Source: Terriglobus aquaticus (GTDB taxonomy: Bacteria; Acidobacteriota; Terriglobia; Terriglobales; Acidobacteriaceae). Taken from it: a DNA stretch of 64,000 nucleotides. The stretch is taken from NCBI RefSeq assembly GCF_025685415.1, contig NZ_JAGSYB010000001.1:186001-250000 (forward strand), written 5' to 3'. Within the stretch, counting starts at the first letter, position 1, and each line of letters begins with the position of its first letter. Both the position numbers and the translations under genes were made by a program. Positions 12,386-21,154 of this stretch are shown one piece after another. The notes below the pieces were generated by a model. That model saw nothing but the letters and a program-made list of their open reading frames with translations, was not told the DNA's origin and did no database searches.

Positions 12386-12503
12386 CGGGAAACGGTCCGC
12401 CTTTGGTTAGTTGTGCTTATGCTACTGCGGATGCAGCATTCCGGGTGCAGGACGTGCCTTTGGATGTTCCCCAATGGCAGAGAGCACTGCGCCACTGGCG
12501 GGA

Positions 12504-13856
12504 TCACTGAGCAGCGTGTGCCCTGGCTGCATCGCGGGCGGCCTGCCGCTGGGCCATCCAGGCCTTGATCGCCTCAACGCGTTTGGCGACATCGGCCCGC
12601 TTGGTGTCTGGATGTTTTGCCTGGGCAACAGGCCGTGCGTGTGGCTCCACGTGCGCGACCGCTGGCCTGGTCTCATGAACAGCGGCGGCCCGGGGTTCTG
12701 CATGCGGGGGCTTTGGCAGACTGACGGTGGCCACCTGGGACGGCTTCTCGCGCACCGGCGCTGCTGCCCTGGCGACTACGGTCGGGATCGCACCTGATTT
12801 CGCCGCAGGAGCCGTGTCGGCCGGCGTCTTCCCATCGGGTGTGGGCACCGTGGAGTCGCGCGGTGGCATCTGCAGCACGACCTGGCGCTCATAGCGCATG
12901 TCCACGCTGCTCAGCCGCGGGTACTGCTGGCGCCATTCCGTAATGTGCTCCTGGAACCGGTTGTAGCGGGCCAGAAACTGCTCCGTGCCGAAGTGCACCA
13001 TGGTCTCGGAGTTGTTGCTTGGTAGCAGCGCCTTCACGTCTTCCGGGTCAGACAGGTCCACCTCGCTCAGTTCCGCAGAGATCTTCTTCCCGCCCGAGTC
13101 CAGGTCCTTCAGAAATGCCGCGTACAAGTGCATGCGCTGACTACGCGACTCCGGCGTGTCGTCGGGCTTCAGGCCGGTGACGACAGGGAAGGAGTAGTTC
13201 GGATTACCCGGCGCATCGGGTGGAATATCCAGCAATACACCGGACGCATCCGCCATGCCGATGGTGCCGCCCTGCCGCACAAATGCGATCGGTGTGCGCT
13301 CCACTACGGAGATGCGCAGGTGGTTGGGCAGCAGGCGCATGACCGTCGCGTGCTCGACCCAGGGAATCTGCTCCAGCTCTTCTTTCCGCTCCGCGAGCGG
13401 GACGTCGAAGATGTTGCGATCCACGTCTTCGCCGAAGACACTCAGCAACTGCGAACGCGAGAGGTGCTGGTTTCCCTGCAACTCGATTGCTGAGGATGAC
13501 GCGATGGTGAACTGCGGGTCACGATGAACGAAACGCGAGACGAAGTAAGCTGCGCCGGCAACGCTTGCCAGGAAGGCAGCCAGACCTACCCCGGCGGCAA
13601 TGCGGCCGTACTTTGACTGCGGGATCAGGCCGCGGCGGATGCGCTTGCCTCGGGTGCGTGAACGGAGGTACTCGCGGGTATCGTCGTCGGCATACGGGTC
13701 GCCGGGCACGCCAGGACGCTCGCGCCGGGCGGGCAGCGTGTCAGCGGCGGCGCGGCGCACGTCTGCCGAGCGCCGCGCGCGAGGCTTTTCGCGAGAGGTG
13801 TCCTCAGGCATGTCCAGCAAGGCCGCCGTATTCTTTGAAGCCGGTTGTGTCCGCAT
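12504..13856 (-). CDS. ftsQ: Cell division protein FtsQ/DivIB
   Basis: A 450-residue bitopic divisome protein. A long basic cytoplasmic N-terminus (about 85 residues) precedes one transmembrane helix (AAGVGLAAFLASVAGAAYFV). Next come a POTRA domain (IELQGNQHLSRSQLLSVFGEDVDRNIF) and the FtsQ beta domain (IPWVEHATVMRLLPNHLRISVVERTP). The C-terminal 110 residues are Pro/Ala/His-rich with many basic residues, an extension beyond typical FtsQ (about 275 residues). It follows murC by 92 bp; neither murB nor ddl lies between them. Confidence 0.93.
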   Translation of the reverse strand: MRTQPASKNTAALLDMPEDTSREKPRARRSADVRRAAADTLPARRERPGVPGDPYADDDTREYLRSRTRGKRIRRGLIPQSKYGRIAAGVGLAAFLASVAGAAYFVSRFVHRDPQFTIASSSAIELQGNQHLSRSQLLSVFGEDVDRNIFDVPLAERKEELEQIPWVEHATVMRLLPNHLRISVVERTPIAFVRQGGTIGMADASGVLLDIPPDAPGNPNYSFPVVTGLKPDDTPESRSQRMHLYAAFLKDLDSGGKKISAELSEVDLSDPEDVKALLPSNNSETMVHFGTEQFLARYNRFQEHITEWRQQYPRLSSVDMRYERQVVLQMPPRDSTVPTPDGKTPADTAPAAKSGAIPTVVARAAAPVREKPSQVATVSLPKPPHAEPRAAAVHETRPAVAHVEPHARPVAQAKHPDTKRADVAKRVEAIKAWMAQRQAARDAARAHAAQ

Positions 13857-13948
13857 GCCTGAGCAAGGCCGCGGGAATCGCCAGCCTCGATTGTAGCGTT
13901 CGCACCCGCCAGGACCACCACAGGGAACCAGAGCCGGTACGGTTCGGG

Positions 13949-15322
13949 TCAGGCGCCGCGCAGGGCTTCCAGCAGCATCGGGCCGGCCTGCGAGACCGAT
14001 CCGGCGCCCAGCGTCAGCAGCAGGTCACCGGGCTCGGCGCGTTGTGCAACGGCCAGCGCCGCTGCCTGCAGGTTGGGCGAGGTCCCGGTGTACGTGCCTT
14101 CGGCGTAGATCGCCTCGGCCAGCGATTCGCTATTGACACCTTCGATCGGCTGCTCGCTCGCTGCGTAGATCGGGACCAGCTCCACCGAATCGGCATCGCG
14201 AAAGGCACTGCTGAACTCGTGGAACAGGTCGTGCGTGCGGGAGTACCGGTGCGGTTGGAACAGGACGTGAACGTGCCGGTAGCCGCAGTCGCGTGCCGCC
14301 GCAAGGGTGGCCCGGATCTCGGTGGGGTGGTGACCGTAGTCGTCCACCACGGCGATGTCACGGACGGAGCCCTTGTGCTGGAAGCGCCGGTCGACGCCGC
14401 GAAAGCTGGCCAGACCTGCCGCGATTGCATCCGGCGCAACGCCGAGCTCGACCGCGATCGCCACGGCGGCCGTAGCATTCCGCAGATTGTGTACGCCGGG
14501 TACGAACAACTGGAACGGGCCAATTACGATCCCACGGGCGCTGACCTCGAAGTTGGTGTAGCAATCCGGGGTGCGAGGTAGGGTGATGGCCTGAAAGTCG
14601 GCGTCGTCGCTCAGGCCATAGGTAATCAGCCGGCGCTTCACACGCGGCAGAATCGCACGCAACATCGGATCATCCAGGCACGCGGTCGAGGCTCCGTAGA
14701 ACGGCACCTTGTTCATGAACTCGACGAAGCAGTTCTCCACGTCGTCCATGCCGCTGTAGTTCTCCATGTGCTCGCGATCCAGGTTGGTCACCACGGTCAG
14801 GATCGGGGAGAGCTTCAGGAAGGAGCGGTCGCTCTCATCTGCCTCGGCCACCAGAAAATGCGAATTTCCGGCGCGGGCGTTGGAGCCGAACAGGTCGACG
14901 CGGCCGCCCACCACCACCGTTGGGTCCAGCCGAGCGGCGTGCATCACGGCGGCGATGATGCTCGTAGTTGTCGTCTTCCCGTGCATGCCGGCAACGGCGA
15001 TGCCATACTTCAGCCGCATCAGTTCGGCCAGCATCTCGGCGCGCGCGACTACCGGGATCTTGCGGAGCCGGGCTTCCGCGACCTCTGGATTGTCCGCACG
15101 CACTGCAGAGGAGATCACCACCACGTCGGCCGGCCGGGCGTGCTCTGCGTTATGTCCTTCGAAGATGGTCGCGCCAAGAAGCGCCAGGCGCTCAGTAACG
15201 GGCGAGGTGCGCAGGTCTGACCCGGAGACTGGGTAGCCCAGCGAGAGAAGGATCTCTGCGATGCCGCTCATTCCGATGCCGCCGATGCCTACAAAGTGAA
15301 TCCGTTGTGTTGCGGCGAACAT
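13949..15322 (-). CDS. murC: UDP-N-acetylmuramate--L-alanine ligase
   Basis: A 457-residue Mur ligase adding L-Ala to UDP-MurNAc in the cytoplasm. The N-terminal UDP-binding motif IHFVGIGGIGMSGIAEIL, the ATP P-loop AGMHGKTTTT (residues 111-120), EADESDRSF, and VVDDYGHHPTEIRATL in the C-terminal domain are all in family order. The start is taken at ATG 15322, where the Mur fold begins 7 residues later and GAGGAG lies 12 nt upstream; an in-frame start 141 bp further upstream would add an unrelated N-terminus. It is separated from murG by an opposite-strand gene. Confidence 0.97.
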   Translation of the reverse strand: MFAATQRIHFVGIGGIGMSGIAEILLSLGYPVSGSDLRTSPVTERLALLGATIFEGHNAEHARPADVVVISSAVRADNPEVAEARLRKIPVVARAEMLAELMRLKYGIAVAGMHGKTTTTSIIAAVMHAARLDPTVVVGGRVDLFGSNARAGNSHFLVAEADESDRSFLKLSPILTVVTNLDREHMENYSGMDDVENCFVEFMNKVPFYGASTACLDDPMLRAILPRVKRRLITYGLSDDADFQAITLPRTPDCYTNFEVSARGIVIGPFQLFVPGVHNLRNATAAVAIAVELGVAPDAIAAGLASFRGVDRRFQHKGSVRDIAVVDDYGHHPTEIRATLAAARDCGYRHVHVLFQPHRYSRTHDLFHEFSSAFRDADSVELVPIYAASEQPIEGVNSESLAEAIYAEGTYTGTSPNLQAAALAVAQRAEPGDLLLTLGAGSVSQAGPMLLEALRGA

Positions 15323-15516
15323 AGGTGCTGCAGACTCCTCATCCTGCGCCGAAGCGCCCGTGGAACTTAGAGTCAGGGTAGCAGGGTGCAGCAGGCGCGC
15401 CGTCTGGGACCGCCACGCAACTTGTGCACGCCATCTGTGTCCAATCAGGTGAGGCGTTTCCACCGCGCAAAGCCGCGAACGAACCGGAAGCGACGCGAAC
15501 GCCCAGGCGGTTTCAG

Positions 15517-16716
15517 ATGGAACACGGAAGCAAATTCAAATACGGGGCAGGTGTGGTCCTGGGGCTGGTGTTGGCCGCGATCAGTGTTTCCGCGCCCGCG
15601 CAGGATGCGAATGTAGACCCCAACTTCAATGGCAACGTGGCTCCCCAGGGTTACGGACAGCAGGATTACTCGCAGCAGCAGGGGTACCCTCAACAGGGCT
15701 ACGCGCAGCCGGGCTATGACCCGAACGCGCAGTATGGTGCTGCGCCGCAGCAGCAGCAGGGCTATGACTATCCGCTGCCGGAGCAGGGTGGCGTTACCGC
15801 TACCGTGGCTCCTCCCGCGATACCGGAATACGATCAGCCGACGGCTCCTGGTGACGGCTACATCTGGACGCCTGGCTACTGGGCTTGGGACCCGAATGCA
15901 GGCGACTACTACTGGGTCGCGGGGCAATGGGTTCTGCCACCCTACACCGGTGCGCTTTGGACACCGGGCTGGTGGGGGCCGTATGACGGCGGCGGTTATT
16001 TCTGGCATGCCGGTTATTGGGGACCTTATGTCGGCTACTACGGCGGCATCAACTACGGCTTCGGCTACTTCGGCACCGGCTACTGGGGCGGGTTCTGGCG
16101 CGGCGGGGCGTTCTATTACAACCGCGGCCTGAACCACTTCGGCGGCGGCTTCCATGGCGGCCACTTCTTCAATAGCGGCTACTACGGAGGCTTCCACGGC
16201 GGCATTCGCGGCGGTGGCATCGGCTGGACGCAGCACCCGGTAGGGGGCTTTGGCGGTCGTGGCTTCGCCGGGAACGGTTTCGGCAACCGGGGCGGTTATG
16301 GCGGTGGCTACGTGAACCGGGGAGGCTACAACGGAGGCGCTTTCAACCGCGGTGGTTACACCGGTGGCGGCTACAACCGTGGCGGCTATAACGGCGGGAC
16401 TATCAATCGCGGCCAGGTTGGGGGCAATCGCTTTGCCGGCGGACAGGGTTTCAATGGCGGTCAGAACTTTGGCGGCCAGCGAGGCTTTACCGGCAATCCG
16501 GGTGGCCAGAACTTCAGCGGTCAGCGTGGCTTTAGCGGTGGTAACCCCGGCGGCTTCTCGGGCGGCGGGCGTCCGTCGGGTGGCTTCTCCGGTGGCGGAC
16601 GTCCGTCCGGGAACTTCTCCGGCGGTGGCGGCGGAGGCCTCCATGGTGGTGGCGGTGGTGGCGGCTTCCACGGTGGTGGAGGCGGCGGCTCACACGGTGG
16701 TGGTGGACACCGCTAA
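15517..16716 (+). CDS. Secreted glycine-rich YXWG/W-repeat protein
   Basis: A 399-residue low-complexity exported protein. The signal segment (KYGAGVVLGLVLAAISVSAPAQ) is followed by a Gln/Tyr-rich part (QQGYPQQGYAQPGYDP), then aromatic repeats of the form W/Y-xPG-Y/W-W (YIWTPGYWAWDP, YYWVAGQWVLPP, LWTPGWWGPYD, YFWHAGYWGPY). Long runs of Gly with Asn/Arg/Tyr, Phe, Ser or His fill the C-terminal half (NRGGYNGG-type units). Such YXWGXW repeat proteins are common in acidobacteria and have no established function. ATG 15517 starts right before the signal. The gene runs against the flanking murG and murC genes and ends at a bidirectional terminator. Confidence 0.85.
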   Translation: MEHGSKFKYGAGVVLGLVLAAISVSAPAQDANVDPNFNGNVAPQGYGQQDYSQQQGYPQQGYAQPGYDPNAQYGAAPQQQQGYDYPLPEQGGVTATVAPPAIPEYDQPTAPGDGYIWTPGYWAWDPNAGDYYWVAGQWVLPPYTGALWTPGWWGPYDGGGYFWHAGYWGPYVGYYGGINYGFGYFGTGYWGGFWRGGAFYYNRGLNHFGGGFHGGHFFNSGYYGGFHGGIRGGGIGWTQHPVGGFGGRGFAGNGFGNRGGYGGGYVNRGGYNGGAFNRGGYTGGGYNRGGYNGGTINRGQVGGNRFAGGQGFNGGQNFGGQRGFTGNPGGQNFSGQRGFSGGNPGGFSGGGRPSGGFSGGGRPSGNFSGGGGGGLHGGGGGGGFHGGGGGGSHGGGGHR

Positions 16717-16740
16717 TCAGGTTCCCTCCCCCAGGGAAAA

Positions 16741-16767
16741 CGAGGCCCGGCTTGACGCCGGGCCTCG
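16741..16767. terminator. Bidirectional terminator, glycine-rich gene / murG
   Basis: A perfect 11-bp stem (16741-16751 with 16757-16767, CGAGGCCCGGC), a TTGAC loop, A4 on the left and TCCTTTTC on the right. It insulates the convergent ends of the glycine-rich gene and murG. Confidence 0.88.
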
Positions 16768-16788
16768 TCCTTTTCCCGTCCGAAAGCG

Positions 16789-17874
16789 CTAACGTGAACC
16801 TGCGACCGTGACGATCCGTTGCACGATCGCCTGCAACGCTCCTGGGTGGGAGGCGGCGCGGGCGCGCTGGCCCATGGTGCGCAGACCATCCGGATCGAGC
16901 AGCATGCTGCGAAGCTCATTCGCCAGCGATTCGGGCGTGAGGTCCCGCTGCGCGAGCATCTTTGCCGCACCCGCCTGCACCATGGCCTGCGCGTTGCGGG
17001 TCTGGTGGTCGTCGGCAGCTTGCGGGAAGGGAACCAGTAGTGATGGCCGGCCGGCTGCCGCGAGTTCCGCAACTGTGCTGCCGGAACGCGCCAGAACCAG
17101 GTCCGCGCGTTCGAGTTGCGCGGGCATGTCGGTCAGAAACGGCCGGACTGTGACCGGCTCATCCTTCTCATCAGCGAGAAGGCCATACTTTGCGTAAGCG
17201 CTAACGGTGCTGTCCAGCGCGCGCTCGCCGGTCTGGTGCACGATGGTCAGCCCAGGAATGCTAGCGATCAGGTCGCGCGCGATGAGCGGTAACGTGTCGT
17301 TGAACACTTTTGCACCGTTCGAACCGGCCGTCACGAGCAGGCGCAGCGATTCGCCGGACGGTCGGTCCGGGATGGCGGCGATCGCCTCGCGCACTGGAAC
17401 GCCCGTCACTTTGGCGTTGCGGAAGAAGTTTGCCGCTTCCGGAAAGTTCACACAAGCCGCAGAAACGTACTTGCCCACGAGGCGATTCGCGAGTCCGGGC
17501 GCCGCGTTCGGCTCATACGCGACGGTCGGGATGCGCAGGAGGACTGCGGCGAGCATGGCCGGTCCGCTCGCGTAGCCGCCGACTCCAACGACCACTGCCG
17601 GACGGAAGCTGCGCAGCAGACCGAGGCAGTGAAGGATCCCGCGCGGCAGGTCGGTCAGCGTCTTCGCACGCTCCAGCAGGCCGACGTTCTTCAGTTTGCC
17701 GACTTGGATCAGGTCAAGCGCGAAGCCCGCTTCGGGGATGAGCTTTGTCTCGATGCCGCGCGCCGTGCCAATGTAGCGCACCTCGGCTCCGTGACGGTCG
17801 CGCAGCTCGCGCCCAATAGCAAGCGCGGGAATGACATGGCCGCCCGTGCCACCACCGGCGATCAAAACGCGCAT
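16789..17874 (-). CDS. murG: UDP-GlcNAc:lipid I N-acetylglucosaminyltransferase
   Basis: A 361-residue GT28 enzyme that makes lipid II at the inner face of the membrane. The N-terminal glycine loop GGGTGGHVIPALAIGREL is canonical. The middle has VVVGVGGYASGPAMLAA and IPTVAYEPNAAPG; the donor site shows VTAGSNGAK, LVLARSGSTVAELAAAGRPSLLVPFP and ADDHQTRNAQAM. It starts 3 bp after the ftsW stop, so the two are almost certainly co-transcribed. Confidence 0.97.
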   Translation of the reverse strand: MRVLIAGGGTGGHVIPALAIGRELRDRHGAEVRYIGTARGIETKLIPEAGFALDLIQVGKLKNVGLLERAKTLTDLPRGILHCLGLLRSFRPAVVVGVGGYASGPAMLAAVLLRIPTVAYEPNAAPGLANRLVGKYVSAACVNFPEAANFFRNAKVTGVPVREAIAAIPDRPSGESLRLLVTAGSNGAKVFNDTLPLIARDLIASIPGLTIVHQTGERALDSTVSAYAKYGLLADEKDEPVTVRPFLTDMPAQLERADLVLARSGSTVAELAAAGRPSLLVPFPQAADDHQTRNAQAMVQAGAAKMLAQRDLTPESLANELRSMLLDPDGLRTMGQRARAASHPGALQAIVQRIVTVAGSR

Positions 17875-17877
17875 GGG

Positions 17878-18969
17878 CTAATCGATCTCGCGCGTGATGT
17901 TGAGCAGGACACCCATGCTGGCGAGCGTGATGAAGACGGCTGTACCGCCGGACGAGATAAACGGAAGCGGGATTCCCTTGGTGGGGACCAGCGCCAGGAC
18001 GACCGAGATGTTGAAGAACGCCTGGATCAGGATCATGGTCGTGAGACCGAAGGCAAGGAAGCGTGCGAACGGGTCGGTCGAGAGGATCGCCGCGCGCAGG
18101 CCGCGGTAGCCAAAGAAGCAGAACAGGCCGACGAGAGCCAGGGCGCCGAGAATCCCGAGCTCTTCGCAGATGGTGGCGTAGATGAAGTCGGTGTGCGGCT
18201 CGGGGATATAGAAGAGCTTCTGCCGGCCTTCCATCAGGCCGAGGCCGTGGAAGCCGCCGGTGCCCACCGCGATGAGGGATTGCAGGATGTGGAAGCCGGT
18301 GCCGCGCGGGTCGGCCTCCGGGTTCCAGAAGGCGAGCATGCGGGCGCGGCGCCACGCCACGTGAAACAGCATCCAGTAGAGAATGAAGCCGCCCGGGATC
18401 GCGGCGTAGAAGAAGTATTTGAAGTCCGCTCCGGCCAGGTAGAGCATGAGCGCGGTCACGCCGACGCAGACCATGCTGGTGCCGAGGTCGGGCTCCTTCA
18501 GAATGAGCGCGACGAGTAGCAGCGGCGGTGCGGCCGCACGCAGAATGGTGTGCTTCCAGTCGTCCATCTGGTGGATGCGCGTCTGCAGAAAGTAGCTGAG
18601 GAAGAGGACGATGATGGGCTTCGACAGCTCGGACGGTTGCATGGTCAGGCCGGCGACGCGGACCCAGCGATGCGCTCCGTTGACCGCGCCCATGAAGAAG
18701 ACCATGAGCAGCAGGAGCATGTTGATCGCGACCGCGGGGAAGATGATGCGCGGGTTGTTGTACTTGCGGTAGTCCACCTTCATGAGCACAAACAGGGCAA
18801 CGATGCCCAGCACGGCCCAGACCGCCTGGTTCATGGCAAAGGTGTAGGGCGTACCGTACTGCGCCTTGGCCAGCATGGCCGACGCGGAGAAGACCATGAC
18901 CAGCCCGAACAGCACCAGCGTGAGCACGGTGCCAAAGAGCCATTTATCGACGCCAACGCGCTTTGCCAT
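17878..18969 (-). CDS. ftsW: Peptidoglycan glycosyltransferase FtsW (SEDS family)
   Basis: A 363-residue polytopic SEDS protein, normal length, with about ten hydrophobic helices. It polymerises lipid II during septation together with a class B PBP. Family motifs: GAVNGAHRWVRVAGLTMQPSELSKP, LLKEPDLGTSMVC, GTGFHILQSLIAVGTGGFHGLGLMEG, LPEPHTDFIYATICEELG-type sequence (here IPEPHTDFIYATICEELG) and LPFISSGGTA near the end. It heads the minus-strand division cluster. FtsW rather than RodA is favoured by its neighbours. Confidence 0.95.
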   Translation of the reverse strand: MAKRVGVDKWLFGTVLTLVLFGLVMVFSASAMLAKAQYGTPYTFAMNQAVWAVLGIVALFVLMKVDYRKYNNPRIIFPAVAINMLLLLMVFFMGAVNGAHRWVRVAGLTMQPSELSKPIIVLFLSYFLQTRIHQMDDWKHTILRAAAPPLLLVALILKEPDLGTSMVCVGVTALMLYLAGADFKYFFYAAIPGGFILYWMLFHVAWRRARMLAFWNPEADPRGTGFHILQSLIAVGTGGFHGLGLMEGRQKLFYIPEPHTDFIYATICEELGILGALALVGLFCFFGYRGLRAAILSTDPFARFLAFGLTTMILIQAFFNISVVLALVPTKGIPLPFISSGGTAVFITLASMGVLLNITREID

Positions 18970-19019
18970 CGGGAAGGGAACCTGTGGCTAGGGTAAGGCG
19001 GATGTGTGGGGAAAAGAAC

Positions 19020-19047
19020 AAAGGCGTACCTGTCTCGGTACGCCTTT
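19020..19047 (-). terminator. Terminator between the AAA+ gene and ftsW
   Basis: An 11-bp stem (19020-19030 with 19037-19047, AAAGGCGTACC) and a 6-base loop; on the minus strand it is followed by TTGTTCTTTTCC. It ends transcription from the AAA+ gene before ftsW. Confidence 0.8.
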
Positions 19048-19070
19048 GCGTTTGAAGAATGCAGATTGAG

Positions 19071-20612
19071 CTAATTGAAGTTGCGCTTGCGATTGCGGCT
19101 TTGCCACTCCGCGTTTTCTCGCTCGCGGTCGCGGACCTCTTCCCCGAAGTTCTGCGCCTTATCTTTGCGGGATTGGCGCTCGGCAGCGGAGAAGTTACGC
19201 TCTTCGCTCCGGCTCAGGCGTTTGTGGGCGGTCATGCCTTCCAGCAGAAACTCGGCGGCGGAGACGAGCGATTCGGCGTTGGCCCGCTTTTCCAGGCCAA
19301 GCGGCTTCAACTTTTCGAAGAGACCCTGAATGCCCTGTAGCTCTTTCAGCGAGTCCTCGGCCGCGGTTGCGTCGGAGAGTTGGACCGTGCCGCCCAGGTT
19401 GAACCACTGCTCAATCTGCTGAGTGTTGGTGTCGGCGAAGTAGCCGTCGAAGGTGCGGGCGACCGCGGTACGGATGATGTCGCGGACGACGGTGTCGGCT
19501 CCGCGCATCTCGCCTTCGTACTCCAGCTCGATCTTGCCGGTGATGCCTGGCAGGGCGGTGTAGATGTCGCCGATGCGAGGAACAGCAACGGTCTCGTTGT
19601 GCACCAACGCGCGGCGCTCGGCGTTGGAGATGACCAGTTCCATCACCGAGATGGGCAGGCGCTGCGAGACGCCGGAGCGTTTGTCGACGCGCTTGTCTTC
19701 GCGCGCGACGAAGGCGATCTGCTCGACCACCTCGCGGACGTAGCGGGGGATGTGGATGTCGAGAGCCGCGCGCGTGGACCAGGCCTCCTGCTCGGTGACC
19801 GCGATGGCCTGCTCGAGCGAGTCGAGGTAGTGCGTGCGGATTTCAGAGCCGATGCGGTCCTTCAGCGGGGTGACGATCTTGCCGCGTGCGGTGTAGTCCT
19901 CGGGATTGGCCGAGAAGGTGAGCGCAACGTCGAGCTGCAGGCGGACGGGGTAGCCTTTGATCTGCACGTCGCCCTCCTGCATGATGTTGAACAGCGCCAC
20001 CTGGATCTTGCCTGCGAGGTCGGGCACTTCGTTCACCGCGAAGATGCCGCGATTAGCGCGCGGCAGCAGGCCGTAGTGCATGGTGAGTTCGCTGGAGAGC
20101 TGCTCGCCCGAACGCGCGGCCTTGATGGGATCGACATCACCGATAAGGTCGGCAACTGTGACGTCGGGTGTTGCGAGCTTTTCGACGAAGCGTTCGTCGG
20201 GCGTGAGCCAGGCGATCGGTGTCGCGTCGCCATGCTCGGCGATGAGCAGCTTGGACGATTGCGCCAGCGGCCTGTACGGGTTGTCGCGGATCTCCGAACC
20301 GGCGATGTACGGGACGATGGGATCGAGCAGCGTGGTCAGGCCGCGCAGGATGCGGCTCTTTGCCTGACCGCGCAGGCCGAGCAGAATGAAGTTCTGGCGA
20401 GAAAGGACGGCATTGACGATCTGCGGAACGACCGTGTCTTCGTATCCGACGATGCCGGGAAAGATGGTCTCGCCGGCGCGTACCTTGCTGATCAGGTTGT
20501 CTCGCAGTTCGTCTTTGACCGAGCGGGAGACGCGGGCCTCGGTCCACTCGCTCTGGCGAAGTTCCCCTAGTGTTTGCGGCAGGTGTTCCGGGAGCGATGG
20601 ATTCGGCTTCAT
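19071..20612 (-). CDS. ChlI/MoxR-like AAA+ ATPase with altered Walker motifs
   Basis: A 513-residue cytoplasmic protein related to magnesium-chelatase subunit I/MoxR ATPases (COG1239 style). The P-loop is GLRGQAKSR (residues 79-87), with Ala where the usual motif has Gly before the Lys. The Walker B region reads RGIFAVNEVPDL, with Asn-Glu (194-195) instead of Asp-Glu. The pore/insert region is FNIMQEGDVQIKGYPVRLQLDVALTFSANPEDYT, split around a typical sensor. The C-terminal 70 residues are highly charged. It may act as a chaperone-type ATPase with a VWA partner, but none is seen here. No chlorophyll genes are present, so a pigment role is unlikely. Confidence 0.75.
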   Translation of the reverse strand: MKPNPSLPEHLPQTLGELRQSEWTEARVSRSVKDELRDNLISKVRAGETIFPGIVGYEDTVVPQIVNAVLSRQNFILLGLRGQAKSRILRGLTTLLDPIVPYIAGSEIRDNPYRPLAQSSKLLIAEHGDATPIAWLTPDERFVEKLATPDVTVADLIGDVDPIKAARSGEQLSSELTMHYGLLPRANRGIFAVNEVPDLAGKIQVALFNIMQEGDVQIKGYPVRLQLDVALTFSANPEDYTARGKIVTPLKDRIGSEIRTHYLDSLEQAIAVTEQEAWSTRAALDIHIPRYVREVVEQIAFVAREDKRVDKRSGVSQRLPISVMELVISNAERRALVHNETVAVPRIGDIYTALPGITGKIELEYEGEMRGADTVVRDIIRTAVARTFDGYFADTNTQQIEQWFNLGGTVQLSDATAAEDSLKELQGIQGLFEKLKPLGLEKRANAESLVSAAEFLLEGMTAHKRLSRSEERNFSAAERQSRKDKAQNFGEEVRDRERENAEWQSRNRKRNFN

Positions 20613-20790
20613 GTGGTGTTGAGTATACGAGCGCGCCGCGGGATTGTGAGCCGTCGCAACGTGCCATGCGGACTTGGAGGGTTCCGCGCTTTACGCGACG
20701 CGCGTCTGCCCGAAGATTTCTTCAGCACAGTTACAAGGTGCGCCCAGAGCGCATAGCGTGACGCAGTTGAACGCAATGGATGGTGAAGGC

Positions 20791-21108
20791 CTAGTAGCCG
20801 AGATCGAGTTCATCCAGCAGGGCCTGCATTTCGGATGCGGCGTGCTGGTTGCCGGTGCGGCGCGCTGCGGCCAGCCCATCGGAGAGGCGCTGCTTCGCTT
20901 CGTCGGTGCGGTGCAGCTTAGCCAGGGTCTGGCCTGACATTTGATACGCGGGCACGTAATCGGGATTGTGCTGGATGGTGGTGTTGAACTCGGCCAGAGC
21001 CGCGTCCTGATTGCCGTCGGACAGGTGGGCCATGGCGAGGCCATACCGGGCGAAGCTATCGGTTGGGTTTTGCTGCAGGATCTCGGTGAGCATGGCGATC
21101 TTGTCCAT
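20791..21108 (-). CDS. Small TPR-repeat protein
   Basis: About 105 residues, no signal peptide. It contains tetratricopeptide repeats: the units LTEILQQNPTDSFARYGLAMAHL, split over the first repeat, then DAALAEFNTTIQHNPDYVPAYQMSG and a third partial unit around KLHRTDEAKQRLSDGL. It ends in an acidic ALLDELDLGY. ATG 21108 is used; an ATG 12 bp upstream is also possible and no ribosome-binding site separates them. It is divergent from the thioesterase with 46 bp between starts. The partner protein is unknown. Confidence 0.7.
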   Translation of the reverse strand: MDKIAMLTEILQQNPTDSFARYGLAMAHLSDGNQDAALAEFNTTIQHNPDYVPAYQMSGQTLAKLHRTDEAKQRLSDGLAAARRTGNQHAASEMQALLDELDLGY

Positions 21109-21154
21109 GCAGCACATGGTACTTGGGCACGGCTCGGGACGTAGACTGGAAGGG

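Noticed and set aside
15445-16671. Ala/Thr-rich minus-strand frame over the glycine-rich gene
   Set aside because: Low-complexity complement of GGC/GGT codons; the plus strand has signal peptide and start.
19380-20570. Open frame antisense to the ChlI/MoxR-like gene
   Set aside because: Shadow frame; the minus strand carries the conserved ATPase motifs.
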